Below the pieces are notes generated by a model. It was given only the letters and a program-made list of their open reading frames with translations, had not been told where the DNA came from and ran no database searches. A stretch of 64,000 nt of DNA from Simmondsia chinensis (Eukaryota > Streptophyta > Magnoliopsida > Caryophyllales > Simmondsiaceae), in NCBI GenBank assembly GCA_018398585.1, contig JAGTTD010000010.1:33396638-33460637 (forward strand). The letters are read 5' to 3'. Both the position numbers and the translations under genes were made by a program. Shown here piece after piece: positions 33,113-44,912 of the stretch (position 1 is its first letter; each line of letters starts with the position of its first letter).

Positions 33113-34039
33113 TAAGGGTGTGCACAATATGGTTTAAACCGTAATCCAAACTGAACCAAACCGTAAATTATGGTTTGGTTTGGTTAATTTGAAAAATTAT
33201 GATTTGGTTTAAGAAACTTTGGTTATTAAGATTTACGGTTTAGGTTTGGTTTAAAACCAAACTTAAACCATAAACCATAAAAATCATAAACTAAAGAATC
33301 CAATTATTATTTATATCATCAAAATCATAACAAGTTATATTAGTGGCAAAATTTAATTGATAACTCGATAAAAATAATTAGGATTATTTACACCCAAGGC
33401 CTTTGTACTTTTCTGATCTTGTCAACTTAAGCCTTATACTTTTAATTATGTCAATTTAGTCCCTTTATAATTTAGATTATGTCAATTTAGTTATTTGGTC
33501 AAATTTAACTTAAGGTAATGATGTAATGTTTAACGACAGAATCATATTAGATGCAAGTAATATTTACTCGTTGATTTAATTTAACCCAATCTGTGACTAA
33601 ATTATTAAATATTTCATTAACAACTTAACAAAAATTTTAAAAGACCCAATGTTACTGCTGAATTTTTCAAAAAATACCACTGAATTTAACAAACTAATTT
33701 TATGTGTTGTTCGTAGTTTTTGTTTATGTAGTATAAACATATATATTTACTATTAATTAGGAAAAGAAGTAAAATTTTCGTATTTTTTTATGTTTTTGTA
33801 GTTAATGATGATTTTAATATTGATCAAATTATGTTTATATTAGTGTTAATAATAATTTTTATATTATAATAGTTGAAACCATAAACCGGACCGGACCGGA
33901 CTAGAATTACGGTTTGGTCCGGTTTGGTTTGTGAGATAAAACGGTTTTGTTTTGGCTTAGAAAATTTTCAAACCATATTTTTATAGTTTGGTCCGGTTTG
34001 GTAACCATAAATCGCCAAACCGGACCGTGTGCACCCCTA
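33113..34039 (+). mobile_element. hAT-type MITE, 927 bp, 8-bp target duplication
   Basis: TAAGGGTGTGCAC at the left and GTGTGCACCCCTA at the right are inverted repeats, with long subterminal arms of GGTTTGGT/ACCAAACC words. Target copies AATGCTAG (33105-33112) and AATGCTAA (34040-34047). No transposase ORF. The interior also contains TTTAGTCCCTTTATAATTTA-type sequence. Confidence 0.85.
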
Positions 34040-34992
34040 AATGCTAAAGTAAAATGATAAAAATGCCCTTTCAATAATCAAAAACGGATAGTTTCTTTAT
34101 AATATAACATGTTGAATTTTGTGCTTATGAAGTAAGAATCAGAATATTGAAGGGTATTTTTATCATTTTATTACAGCATTAGTAAAAAAAAATAGTTGCC
34201 AAGTTAGTTCTATCAATGGAAAATAACATCATCACACTGAAGAGGGGCCTCTTTATTTATACAACAAAAACTTAGGAGCCTTTTTAATAATTCAAAAAGA
34301 TCAAGATTCTTTTTGTTATTTCAAGAACGTTATGATACTAAAATGTAAATAATCATTTTTCTTATAGATAAAATCAAAATCCATATGTGAGACAAAAAGA
34401 AAACTCTCAACAAAGGAGAAAGTAGAGCTCCAAAAGAGAAAACAAAACAAGACCAAGAAACACGAAGAACATAAAAAATGCAGCAATGGATCAATCTAGA
34501 AGAATCACAAAAGACGAATGCCCAGAAGGAGGTTAACAACCATACTACGAAAGATTTAAACGGAAACATAAAGAATCTTCTGAGTAGGCACCAACCATGA
34601 TCTCTTAAGCAAAGGTTAATGAAGTTGTTTTATTGGGTTGATTAAAGAAACACAGAATCATGTAAGGTGAAAATACCCAAGATTTGAGTTCGATTTAGAT
34701 ACAAAATGAAATCTGAAAAGCAAACAAGAAGGTGAAGAACAGGCGGAGGTAGAGAGCTTTAATTGATCGAAATTGTAGAGTACTACAAGAGAATTCTTCA
34801 CTCTCTCTCTCCCTTTGTGTCTGAAATGGCTCAAACCCTATAAAAATGAAGAAGAGAGTACATATAGCACATGAGAGAGACTCTAAAAATGAGAAACCCA
34901 AAGGGCACGGTCCCTCTACCTCACCATAATCCTCGGCTCGAAATTTGGACAAAAAATTTAAGACACAACCCAATAAATTATAAAAATAGTTT
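34040..34992. other. Intergenic with possible LINE 3' fragment
   Basis: No gene seen. About 34350-34560 (AAACAAGACCAAGAAACACG and neighbours) resembles a reverse-complemented LINE 3' region, low certainty. Confidence 0.4.
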
Positions 34993-36051
34993 TGTTGGAA
35001 ATAATAGTGCAACCGTAGCAAAATACAATAGAAATATTACTAAAATATAACAAAAAAAATACAGCAAAATTATCAAAAAATACTGCTGAAATTTACAGCT
35101 AAAATACTGAAAAAATGCTGCTGGAAAAATCCAAAAAAACATAGAAAAACAGTAACGATAATTGCTGTAAAATGTAATGCTGTAAAGTAACAGTTATATG
35201 CAGAAAAGTACTTAAATACTGCAGAAAAATTACTATAAATGTCGCAGAAAATTATCAGTACGTATTTAGTATATTTGCATGCGAATTTAGTAACGTTGCA
35301 GTAAAGTAATATCTAAACACGGCACCAAGCTAACGACGGAAAGAATGAAAAGAGGGATGGTTAATTAGAATACCGAAAATACCGTGCCGTGGATGAAACC
35401 ACTGTCCTAAAATACGATTTCGCCTCTGCTTCGGTGCAAACAGATGTGTAGGCGGCCGTCCTGCGGGATTTACAGGATCCGACTCTTAACGTGCACTCGT
35501 TAATCGCCGGTTAGGAACGCCTTGAACTTTGCCCAAATCGTGAAGGAGAAAACGAGAGAGAGAGAGAGAGAGAGAGAATTATGAGGAATAGAGCTGCGTT
35601 TTTTGGGTTTTGTTGGATGATCAACCTAAGGTAGAACCCTACCTATTTATACTAACCTAAATTTAGACTGGTATAATTGTTGTAGTTAACAAGAGGGCCT
35701 AACGTCTAGTAACGTTTCATGGGCACATTAACAACAAGCCAATTCCTTGGGCATTAAGATCAAGCCCAACGGCTAGTTATCATAAATTTCCGCAAAACGA
35801 ACATACCTTTTAACAAAAAGATCATCCACACCTTCGCCCGAGCACGGCGCGGTGGGGTGGGCGGCGCGTGTGTGGTTCCCACCATTCCTTCACCCGTGGC
35901 TTAATTCAAATAGGTTGAGAAAAAGTACCCTTATAAACTCAACTTGCCCCCCTTAAATTGTCTATGTGGGATAGAACCCACTTAGTTTATTTTCAAAGTG
36001 TGATATATTTTTCCACAATATTTAAGATTAGCTTGTATCATTTTTCCAACA
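34993..36051 (-). repeat. 3' LTR of the 35-41 kb copia element
   Basis: TGTTGGAAATAATAG...TTTTTCCAACA. Carries CTAAAATACGATTTC at 35407-35421, a GA tract and CTTAACGTGCACTCG shared with the LTRs at 26593 and 57013. Confidence 0.9.
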
Positions 36052-36680
36052 ATCCCCCACAAAAGATACAAGCGAGAGAGAAAGATAGGAATAGACTAGG
36101 CAAAGGGAGTTCAGTTTTTCAGTGCCAATGTCTTACGACTTGAATCGTCATCTAGTGTAACCCAAGTTTAGGACCAACATCTTGCAAGGTGACTTCTGTT
36201 TTGAACCTCATAAGGGATTGTATGGTCTTCCACTTGGACACATACTGAACTCCAGATCTCAGCAACTTCTGCGGTTTGGCGCGTTTAATGAGCCATGCGC
36301 TCATCCTGGATATTCATAGGCACTCTAGAAGGCAAGTCTTAATCCTTCATAGGGAGCGACCAGACTCTCATGCCTATATAGGTAGATCCCATCAAGGGTG
36401 TGTTACCGTACACCACCAAACATATGGATATGGGTCCACTAAGAGCTTAAGCTCAACCTTACCTTTTAGTAACATACAGACAGGGTCATCAAGTGCAAGC
36501 CTAACTTACACCACTAAACATATGGCTATAGACCGTCTCCGCATTGTCACACCATGGGGAGGGACAACATTAACACAGTACATTCTTCGAATGAAACTAT
36601 GACTTTTCACATTGAACCTGTTAAGACCAGGTTGGATACATCACAGTTTATTCATGTATAGACTTTAATCCCATCCCCCT
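36052..36680 (-). other. 3' non-coding region and purine tract of the copia element
   Basis: No ORF. Shares order and sequence with 27346-28190 (AGTTCAGTTTTTCAGTGCC, CATCTTGCAAGGTGACTT). The part nearest the LTR is the polypurine tract. Confidence 0.7.
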
Positions 36681-36689
36681 CAGTGAGAC

Positions 36690-39600
36690 TGGTTTAGGCT
36701 TATGCCTTCTGGAGTTTTCACAATTTTAACTCCTAAAATCACGTATGCCTCACCCATATCTTTCATCTCAAATTTAGAGCATAGAAAGTTTTTCGTTTCA
36801 CCGACAACAATCAAGTCTGTGCCAAATATCAACATATCATCAACATATAGACAAATTATTACACATTCATTTGAATCAGACTTAGAATACACACAAGAAT
36901 CACCATTGTTTACAAGGAAATTATTAGCTACTAGCGTGCTGTTAAATTTCTCATGCCACTGTTTAAGTGCCTGTTTGCGACCATATAGAGATTTTACAAG
37001 TTTACAAACTTTATTTTCATTACTAGGAACAACAAAACTCTCAGGTTGCTTTATGTAAATCTCTTCGTCTAGGCCACCATTAAGGAATGTTGTTTTAACA
37101 TCCATTTAATGCACTACTAAATCATGAATAGACGCAAGGGCGATCAAAGCTCTAATTGTGGCTATTTTAGCGACAGGTGAATAAGTATCAAAATAGTCTA
37201 ACCCCTTTTTCTGGGTGTAACCCTTAGGCACTAACTTTGCCTTAAACTTGTCTATTGTCCCATCAGCCTTCATTTTCTTTCTAAAGACCCACTTACAACC
37301 TATTGGCTTACAACATCTAGGAAGGTCTACCAATTCCCATGTGTGATTACTTAGAATTGATTCTAGTTCGCTATTAATAGCTTCTTTCCAAAAGGTAGAG
37401 TCAACTGATCTTATAGCCTCATCATAAGTTTTGCGGTCTTCCTCTAACATATAGATATTTGGAATTGCTTCATTTATGAAATTATCTTCTGATAGAAAAG
37501 TGGTAACAAAATCAGGTCCAAAGTTGGTTTCTTTCTTAGCTCTTTTACTCCTTCGAATTTCAGGAGTGTCCATATCGTTAGTATTATTATGATTAGCAGT
37601 TACATTATGAGAAGCAAACTAGTAGGTTGTGCATTATTAGATTTCAAGGGAAATAAATGTTTAAAGAATTCAGCATCTCTAGATTCTATAATGCTACCAC
37701 ATGCATATGAGTTATTAGATCCTTTGATCAACAAACGAGAAGCAGCACTATGATGAGCATACCCAATAAAGACTGAATCAACAGTCTTAGGTCAAAGTTT
37801 ACTCCGTTTAAAGTCAGGTAATCCAACTTTGGTTAGACACCCCCACACTTTTAGGTATTTTAGATTAGGCGCATAACCTTCTACATTTCATATGGGGTTT
37901 TATCTAGTTTTTTTATGAGGAACTCTATTAAGTACACGACAAGCAGATAATATCGCCTCCTCCCCACATGTTATCAGGTAGTCCAGAACTAATAAGCATA
38001 GCATTCATCATACTTTTTAAAGTTCTATTTTTTATCTCTGCAACATCGTTAGATTGTGGGCAGTAGGGAGGGCTTCACTCATGTATTATTCCATTTTTCT
38101 TGCAGAATTTTTCTAGAGAAGTGTGATCATATTCTCCTCCTCTATCGGACCTAACTCTTTTTATTTTCCTTCCTAGTTGATTTTCTACTTCACCTTTGTA
38201 TTTTAAAAATATTTCTTCCGCTTCATTTTTAGTACTTAGAAGATATACCATTGAGTATCTAGAGTGATCATCTACAAAGGTCATGTAGTATCTTTTTTCA
38301 CCTCTACTCATTAGACTTTTATAGTCTCCTAAATTGGTGTGAACTAGTTCAAGAAGTTCAGCTTGTCTCATGATAGACTTAAAGGGTTTTTTAGCATATT
38401 TAGCTTCTACATATACTTCACACTTATTAAAGTCAACATCACTGAAGTTAGGGATCATGTTCATTTTCTTAGGCCGTTTAATTTATTCAACATTTATATG
38501 TCCTAAGCGAGCATGCCACAATTCAAGAGATTCAACAATATAAGCAGAAGAGGTATTAGCAATGTTATTCATGCAAACAGCATCAAGGACAAAGAGACAC
38601 CATTACAAAAATCCTTGCCCACAAATTCTCCATTCCTAGTCAGGACTAATTTGTCTGAGTCAAAGGATAATTTTAACCCATCTTTGATAAAAAAGACTAC
38701 CCAAAATTAAATTTCTATGCATATCAGACACATGCAACACATTTGTTAAAGTAAGAAACTTTCCAAAAGTGAGTTTTAAAGAAATCTTCCATTTTTCAAG
38801 TATTGGCACAGCTGCAGAATTGCCCATATAGACCACCTCTCCATCGAACATTTTCTGGTATTCCTGGAACCTGTTTCTGTTTGTGCAGATATGCCCGGTA
38901 TCCACCATCCACTCTCCACTCAATCATGTTGTTTATCAGGTTCACCGCTGAAACAACAACTACAATATTCTCCTCTTCTACAAGGTGGGCTTTGTTTTTC
39001 GGGTCTTTAGGCTGGTTCCTTTTACTTCTGCAGTCTTTGGCCATATGTCCACGTTTTCCACAGTGATAGCAATCTCCGAGGAATTTGTTGTTTGGCTTTT
39101 GAATCTTTCCACCAGGCTTGAAATTTGAGTTATGCTTTTTTCTTTTGTTTTTGAACCTGTCAGTAGTACTAGGCCTAACTTCGACAATGTTAGCTTTAGA
39201 TTGGTCGGAGTATGAGTATCCCCTGTCCTTTAGCCTGTTCTCTTCTTCAATTTTTAAGTGGTTCACTAACTCCTCTAATGTCAAGTCCTTCTTTTTATGC
39301 ATAAGTAGGTTTCTGTAATCCTTCCAGGAAGGTGAAAGTTTTTCTATTAAAACATATGCTTGAGTTATATCACAAATTTTAAGGCCTTCTGACAAAAGAA
39401 TAGTCACTATGTTTTTATATTCATGGACTTGATAAATGATTGGTTTATTGTCCATGAATTTGAAATCTAACCACTTACTAATTGTATATTTTTTAGTTCC
39501 TGTATCATCACCCCCATACTTTTTCTATAGGGAATCCCAAATTTCTTTTGCCATGCTTAATTTTACATAAATATCAAAGAACCCATCACTCATGTAATGC

Positions 39601-39816
39601 AGTAAGTTTCCCCTACAGGTTCGGTCGTCTACGGTGAATTTTTCTTCATAAGCTTTTTTTCTCATTTTCACCTCTAGGTGCCTTTTTCTCATAAACTACG
39701 TAATCAATACATATTAGTTGTAGAAAAAACAAAATTTTTGGGGACCACCTCTTATAGTTCTTCCCGCCAAGGGGCTCAACTTTAGACATGTCGGGAAGGG
39801 GTATTTTGGTTGCCAT
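36690..39816 (-). pseudogene. Copia gag-pol, broken, RNase H missing
   Basis: Starts MATKIPLPDMSKVEPLGGKN at 39816. gag, then zinc knuckle CYHCGKRGHMAKDC (about 39060), protease MVDTG (38908), integrase core, RT with MDVKTTFLNG and intact YVDD. Breaks: frameshift near 39655, stops after AKEIWDSL (about 39525), after NGIIHE (38075) and before MDVKTT (37106), and loss of everything after SLNQSH (36680), so RNase H is absent. The first integrase acidic residue is Asn (HTNLGDYKS). It cannot be functional. Confidence 0.9.
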
Positions 39817-39856
39817 GTTTAAATATAACTACGTGAAATTAAATCGTCTTTTAGAT

Positions 39857-40398
39857 TGATAGAACTAATAGTGCAACCGTAGTGAAATACAATAGAAATA
39901 CTACTAAAATATAATAAAAAAATACAGCAAAATTATCTGAAAATACTGCTAAAAATTACAGCTGAAATACTGATAAAATGCTGCTGGACAAATCCCAAAA
40001 AACACAGAAAAACAGTAACGAGAATTGCCTTAAAATAATAGTTATATGCAGAATAGTGCTTAAAGACTGCAGAAAAATTACTATAAATGTCGCAGAAAAT
40101 TATCAGTACGTATTTAGTATATTTGCATGCGAATTCAGTAACGTTGTAGTAAAGTAATATGTAAACACGGCACCAAGATAACGACAGAAAGAATGAAAAG
40201 AGGGATGGTTAATTAGAATACCGAAAATACCGTGCCGTGGATGAAACCACTATCCTAAAAGACAATTTCGCCTCTGCTTCGGTGCAAACAGATGTGTAGG
40301 CGGTCGTCCTCCAGGATTTACACGATTCAACTCTTAACGTGCACTCGTTAATCACCGGTTAGGAACGCCTCGAACTTTGCCCAAATCGTTAAGGAGAA

Positions 40399-40434
<36 letters not shown>

Positions 40435-40910
40435 ACGAGGAATAGAGCTGCGTTTTTTGTGTTTTGTTGGATGATCAACCTAAGGTAGAACCCCCCCTAT
40501 TTACACTAACCTAAATTTAGACTGGTATAATTGTTGCAATTAACAAGAGGGCCCAACGTCTAGTAACATTTCATGGGCACATTAACAGCAAGCCCAAACG
40601 GCTAGTAACGTTCCTTGGGCATTAAGACCTAGCCCAACGGCTAGTTATCATAAATTTCCGCAAAACAAATATACCCGTTAACAAAAAGATCACCCACACC
40701 CGGGCACGATGGGACAGGCGGCGCGCACATGTGGTTCCCACCATTACTTCACCCATGGCTTAATTCAAATAGGTTGAGAAAAAGTACCCTTATAAACTCA
40801 ACTTGTCCCCTTTAAATTGTCTATGTGGGATAGAACCCACTTAGTGTATTTTCAAAGTGTGATGTATTTTTTCACAATATTTAAGATTAGCTTATATCAT
40901 TTTTTCAACA
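39857..40910 (-). repeat. 5' LTR of the 35-41 kb copia element
   Basis: TGATAGAACTAATAG...TTTTTCAACA, about 1054 bp, colinear with the 3' LTR with scattered changes and small indels, so the insertion is not recent. Carries CTAAAAGACAATTTC at 40255-40269. Confidence 0.9.
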
Positions 40911-41284
40911 AGTTTTTGAAAAATTTAAAAGTTAATATGATTGAGTAAAACGTAATACTTTTTAAATATGGTTTTTAAGAAAACTATTTTTCATTAAATA
41001 CTTCACTTTGTTATTATCACTTTCCATCTCTCATGTATAAAGAGTTGATGGATTCGTGTATTGGCAAATGGCCCTTTGACATAACCTTATCCAACTAAAC
41101 TTATTGAAGAGATGCTCTTAGATAGAGCTCAGTAGCCGTTAAAAATGTGGGTTGTAGATATAACGATTAGGAGATAGGAGCATACCAATGCATGTTTCTT
41201 ATTATTGTTTTGTTACTGCTTGCATGCCCGATGTTTGCTTTATTTGAATCTTATATATTGTTCCTGCTTTTTCTTTTCTTTTTA

Positions 41285-41400
41285 AGGTTGAGGGCCCTAT
41301 GAAATCAACCTCCATGCAGGGTAGCACCCTGTAAGGATAAAATTGCGGACTGTGCTGTTACGGGAACCTCTATGAGGCACTTTGTTATTGTTGATGTATT
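41285..41400 (+). mobile_element. SINE 3'-domain fragment
   Basis: GGGTAGCACCCTGTAAGG, then AAATTGCGGAC and CCTCTATGAGGCACTTTGTT correspond to the 3' domain of the 5S-headed SINEs, including the TTG-rich tail. No 5S head. Confidence 0.5.
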
Positions 41401-41754
41401 GTGGCATGTCATTGGATCTTCATGCGCTTCATATTATGAATTATTAGTTTACTCGTTTTTTTTTTTGGAAGTATCTTAATATTTTTTACTTACCACCTTA
41501 TGCAGCACCTTCAATTGTGAACCTTGGGCAAAGCTGGACGACGTTAGCCTGACTCTTAACATCATGCGCACCTAACTTAGGGGTTTAATTTTGCCCTTTT
41601 TGTTATTTTCTTTTCTTTGTTTTATTTCTGTCCTTTTTTTTTTAATTTCTGTATTCTTTGACTCTTGTATCTTCATAGGTCTACTTTCAAAACTCTACCC
41701 AAGATCTTTTCTTTGTAATTAACAAAAAATGTCCTTTTCCTTTAATAAAAGAAA

Positions 41755-42110
41755 GGGTTTTTTACTTAAACCACTTAAATTTTAAGTTCAGTTTTAAAAA
41801 ACCACCTAAACTTGCCAAAATTTTTCAATATCACACCTTGATATTAACACCGTTAATATCTATTAGTTTTTGCTAACATGACATTTTAAAATATTTTTTC
41901 AAAACATAAATGTTATTTTGCAAATTTTACAAATTTTATAGATTTTTAAAATATTTGTTTAACTATTTAATATATTTTAATATTTAAGGTCACGTCAGTC
42001 AAAACTAACGGAGGTTAATGACGTTAACATTAAGATGTGTTAAAAATTTTCGAAAAATTTAGGAATTTTTTAAAACTGCACTTAAAATATACGTAATTTT
42101 TAAGTAACCC
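41755..42110. mobile_element. AT-rich MITE-like element with inverted ends
   Basis: GGGTTTTTTACTTAAACCAC at the left faces GTAATTTTTAAGTAACCC at the right. Inner parts (AGTTCAGTTTTAAAAAACC versus TTTTTTAAAACTGCAC) also pair. Target duplication not clear. Confidence 0.55.
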
Positions 42111-42343
42111 TAAAAGAAAAAAGCACAGAGAGGTGCTTGTCCACGGGAGGAGCATAGTGAATTCGCATGTCCTCACGTTGTCAACACATTCTTGCTTGCA
42201 CCTTCCCACACTCTGTTGTACATAATATACCTAAGAAAATATAATTGTTTGATAAAAAAATTAATCCTATAGTATATGTTAGCTTTTCAAGATATAGTAT
42301 TAAATAAACATATAATAGACATATAAATTATATGTATCTTATA

Positions 42344-42639
42344 TGGGAAAGAACCAACTATCTCAAAATGTTTAAGTTGATAGGTGAAGACCTAAAATTA
42401 ATTTTATATTCTAACATGCCACCTCACACAAATGTTTATTGGAGTCGAAGGGCGTATATTACACAAACCCACCTTATACCTATCTTGTACTTAAATTATG
42501 TTAATATTGAAAGTGAGGCTGTTGGGATTCCCAACTCGCAACTTCTTGGTCATTAAAGTTTTGATACCATGTCAAAAAATCAACTATCCTAATAGTTTAA
42601 GCTGATGGTGAAGACTAAGATTGTTTTTATACTCTAACA
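42344..42639 (-). mobile_element. Complete TRIM, 296 bp
   Basis: Minus orientation: LTR 42639-42570 (TGTTAGAGTATAAAAAC to TTTTTTGACA, 70 bp), primer site TGGTATCAAAAC (42569-42558), about 150-bp interior with AAGGTGGG, then the second LTR 42415-42344. Flanks TTATA and TTATC fit a 5-bp target duplication with one change. No coding capacity. Among the smallest LTR elements (TRIM/SMART class). Confidence 0.75.
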
Positions 42640-42903
42640 TTATCTATATACTTTTCTCGGTTCTCTCTGTGAGATGCCAGCATTTGTATTGCGAGTTTTT
42701 CTAGCTAAATATCGAAAAAAATTATCTGCACATATTTTTTCCATGATAAGTTACGAGACACAATTCAATTTAGCGACTTGAAAACTTGTAGACCAAGTAG
42801 GAGAAGAGTAACCCGAGCTACTCTACAATTTTGTTGGCGACCTGGAAACTTGCACACCAAACAAGAGAAGATTAAGGGGTCATGACTTTAGAAAATTCCA
42901 ATG

Positions 42904-43442
42904 TGTTAGAATATGTCTCAAATTTCTTGGATTTATAAAGAGGACTGTGAGCAAGTCAATCGATGGGGTGAGAAGCCGATCGGTCGGAAGTACGCAGAGA
43001 GAACACGGATCCAGAGAGTCCGCCGATCGAACAGGAAGGGCCAATCGATTGGGAGCCCAAACACGCGTACCCTAGTACGCTCAGTATAAATAGACCTTGA
43101 GGGTTACAGTTTTAGTTATTCGATCCAATCCAAATTAAGAGAGAGCCAGTCGTCATCATCAAGAGGGAGTCGAGAGGAAGTGGTATTGTAATTTTTTTCA
43201 TAGATCCCGTTCAAAGAAAGTGTCTTTGTAATTCTTCCATTATTTGTGATCAATAAAGATTTTCCATTTCCGTCCGTAATTTTTTCCCCTCTCGATTGAA
43301 GAGAGGTTTCCACGTAAATCATTGTGTCTTCCGTTTGTTATCTTTTATCCTGATTTTGCTTCTCGTATTTGTCACAGTATTTGAATCGAATCCAGTTCAT
43401 GGGTGTTAAGTTCCGCATTAGGAAGATATTACTTCCTTTACA
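42904..43442 (+). repeat. Copia LTR with following primer site
   Basis: TGTTAGAATATGTCTC...CTTCCTTTACA, 539 bp, with CAGTATAAATAGACC (TATA box near 43082) and AATAAAG (43251). TGGTATCATAGT at 43446-43457 is a mutated Met-tRNA primer site. No gag follows, so it is a 5' LTR stub of a truncated element. Related to the LTR at 60496 (TGTTAGGAATATGTCTCAAA). Confidence 0.75.
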
Positions 43443-43857
43443 AATTGGTATCATAGTATATCAGATTTGTCCAGATTCCGAACAACATATCAAATTTGTT
43501 CAAGATGTCCTTACACTATGTTGTCGATAGTTTGCTCTAAAATAGAGAGAAAATAATGCTTGAGAGATAAAATATGGAGGCCGGGAAAGAGAGAATCGGA
43601 AAATTTATACATGTGGGTGAGATATGACATATATAAGATCCCTCCCGTGTAGGCTGTGTGGAGGCCCATGCGATGCATCACTGACCTATTATGTAATTAT
43701 AGGTTGATTTGTTCAGTCATGGGAAACCTGTCCTCTAGACGGGGTTTCAGGTATCCTATCAGCTACTTCAGACTTGTCGAAATGTATATTTTGAATGACA
43801 TAGACTTAGTTGGTCGAAGGAAGGCGCCCAATTACTAAACATGTCACACCGGAGCCA

Positions 43858-44357
43858 GTGTCCAAAATAACACCAAAAAGAAAATATTTTTAGAACTAAT
43901 TTTTAAAAAGAATTATTTTCCTAAATGACATTCATGTCATCTTTTGACAATTTTTATTTTTTTTTATTTTTTTTTACTTTTTCATGAAAACTAAATACCT
44001 CTTGCATAGTTTTCAATATATGGATGTACGTTTTATTTTTTTTAAATTTGTAATATTTCTTAATTATAATAAATAAAAGAAAATAAATATTATACTAATA
44101 TCTAAATTAAATTATTTATATAAAAGTATTTTAAATATCTAATAAAACTTAATTTAATTTATTATTTATAATTAATAAAATAATATAAAATTAAAAATAA
44201 AACATACATGTATTGAAAATGGTGTAATAAATTTCAATTTTTTTAAAAAAAATTAAAAAAAAAATCAAAGAGAATACATAGGTGTCATTTAGATAAATAA
44301 TTCTTTTAACTTTATTTTAGAAATATTTTTTTTTCTTTTAATGTTATATATGACACT
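43858..44357. mobile_element. AT-rich inverted-repeat element, about 500 bp
   Basis: AGTGTCCAAAATAACACC with AAAAAGAATTATTTTCCTAA at the left is mirrored by AGATAAATAATTCTTTTAAC and GTTATATATGACACT at the right. The interior is nearly pure A/T. Long arms suggest a Mutator-like MITE; no clear target duplication. Confidence 0.6.
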
Positions 44358-44634
44358 AACTCATTCAATGTCGATTCTGACATTTCCGGGACCTCAAGCA
44401 GATATTTCAAATGGTGCCCTTTATATGTAATAAAATTCTAAAAATTGTAATATTAAAACTTTTTAATATTAACAACTAACACTTTAAAAATACATTATTC
44501 TAAAATTTGGGACCCTTAAATCTCGGGGACCCCAAGCAGATATTTGGATTACTTGGAGTTATGTCTGGCCCTGACTCATTACAGAGAGTATCCTGCTTAT
44601 TCTTTTGAGTGAGAGTATATGTGCCCCTCCTCTC

Positions 44635-44642
44635 TATATAAA
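44635..44642 (+). promoter_or_regulatory. TATA box of the IMA-like gene
   Basis: TATATAAA in a pyrimidine-rich context, followed by a CT-rich start region and a leader of about 60 bp before the ATG at 44733. Spacing fits a plant RNA polymerase II promoter. Confidence 0.7.
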
Positions 44643-44732
44643 CTCTTTCCCCCACTAACTTTTACATACCATCATCACGAGTATTTTCACTTCTTAGATC
44701 CTCACCAAAGAAAAAGAAAAATAAATAAATAA

Positions 44733-44912
44733 ATGGGTTCTATGCCAATGTTATGGTGCATGATCATGATGCATGTCATGACCATGTACCATGATGATCA
44801 TGATCATGATCATGTTATGTGGACTCTCTTAATAGAGGGCGAGGGCGATGGCGATGATGATGATGATGACGACGACGGTGATGGAGGATATGACTTTGCA
44901 CCTGCTGCATGA
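44733..44912 (+). CDS. IMA: IRON MAN (IMA/FEP)-type iron-signalling peptide
   Basis: A 59-codon ORF ending in TGA. Residues 35-52 are an acidic Gly/Asp run (eight Asp in a row at 41-48), followed by YDFAPAA at the very end. An Asp stretch followed by YDYAPAA-like residues defines IRON MAN / FE-UPTAKE-INDUCING PEPTIDEs. In that family the C-terminal motif binds iron and sequesters BTS-type E3 ligases, raising Fe-uptake gene expression (family knowledge). The variable N-terminal half here is Met-rich and holds an unusual His/Asp stretch (YHDDHDHDH, residues 19-27) that could bind metal (inference). A TATA box lies 91 bp upstream. The leader is A-rich (AAATAAATAAATAA) and the start is the first ATG after the TATA box. 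The ORF is short enough to be missed by length-filtered gene calls. Confidence 0.88.
   Translation: MGSMPMLWCMIMMHVMTMYHDDHDHDHVMWTLLIEGEGDGDDDDDDDDGDGGYDFAPAA

Larger units (their letters stand above)
34993..40910 (-). mobile_element. Complete Ty1/copia element, dead, 5-bp target duplication
   Basis: LTRs 34993-36051 (1059 bp) and 39857-40910 (1054 bp), the left with perfect 8-bp ends TGTTGGAA/TTCCAACA. AGTTT lies directly outside both ends (34988-34992 and 40911-40915). Purine tract TTTGTGGGGGAT (minus) at 36052-36063. gag-pol on the minus strand, 39816 to about 36690. There is no TGGTATCAGAGC primer site inside the 5' LTR; the sequence there is ATCTAAAAGACGATTT (minus). Total 5.9 kb. Confidence 0.92.
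40911..44632. other. Region upstream of the IMA-like gene: repeats
   Basis: Contains a SINE 3' domain (41285-41400), inverted-repeat elements (41755-42110, 43858-44357), a complete TRIM (42344-42639) and a copia LTR (42904-43442). The last 270 bp before the TATA box (44360-44634) are free of recognised repeats and are the likely proximal promoter. Confidence 0.6.

Noticed and set aside
36702..37058. 118-codon plus-strand ORF
   Set aside because: Antisense shadow of the copia RT domain on the minus strand.
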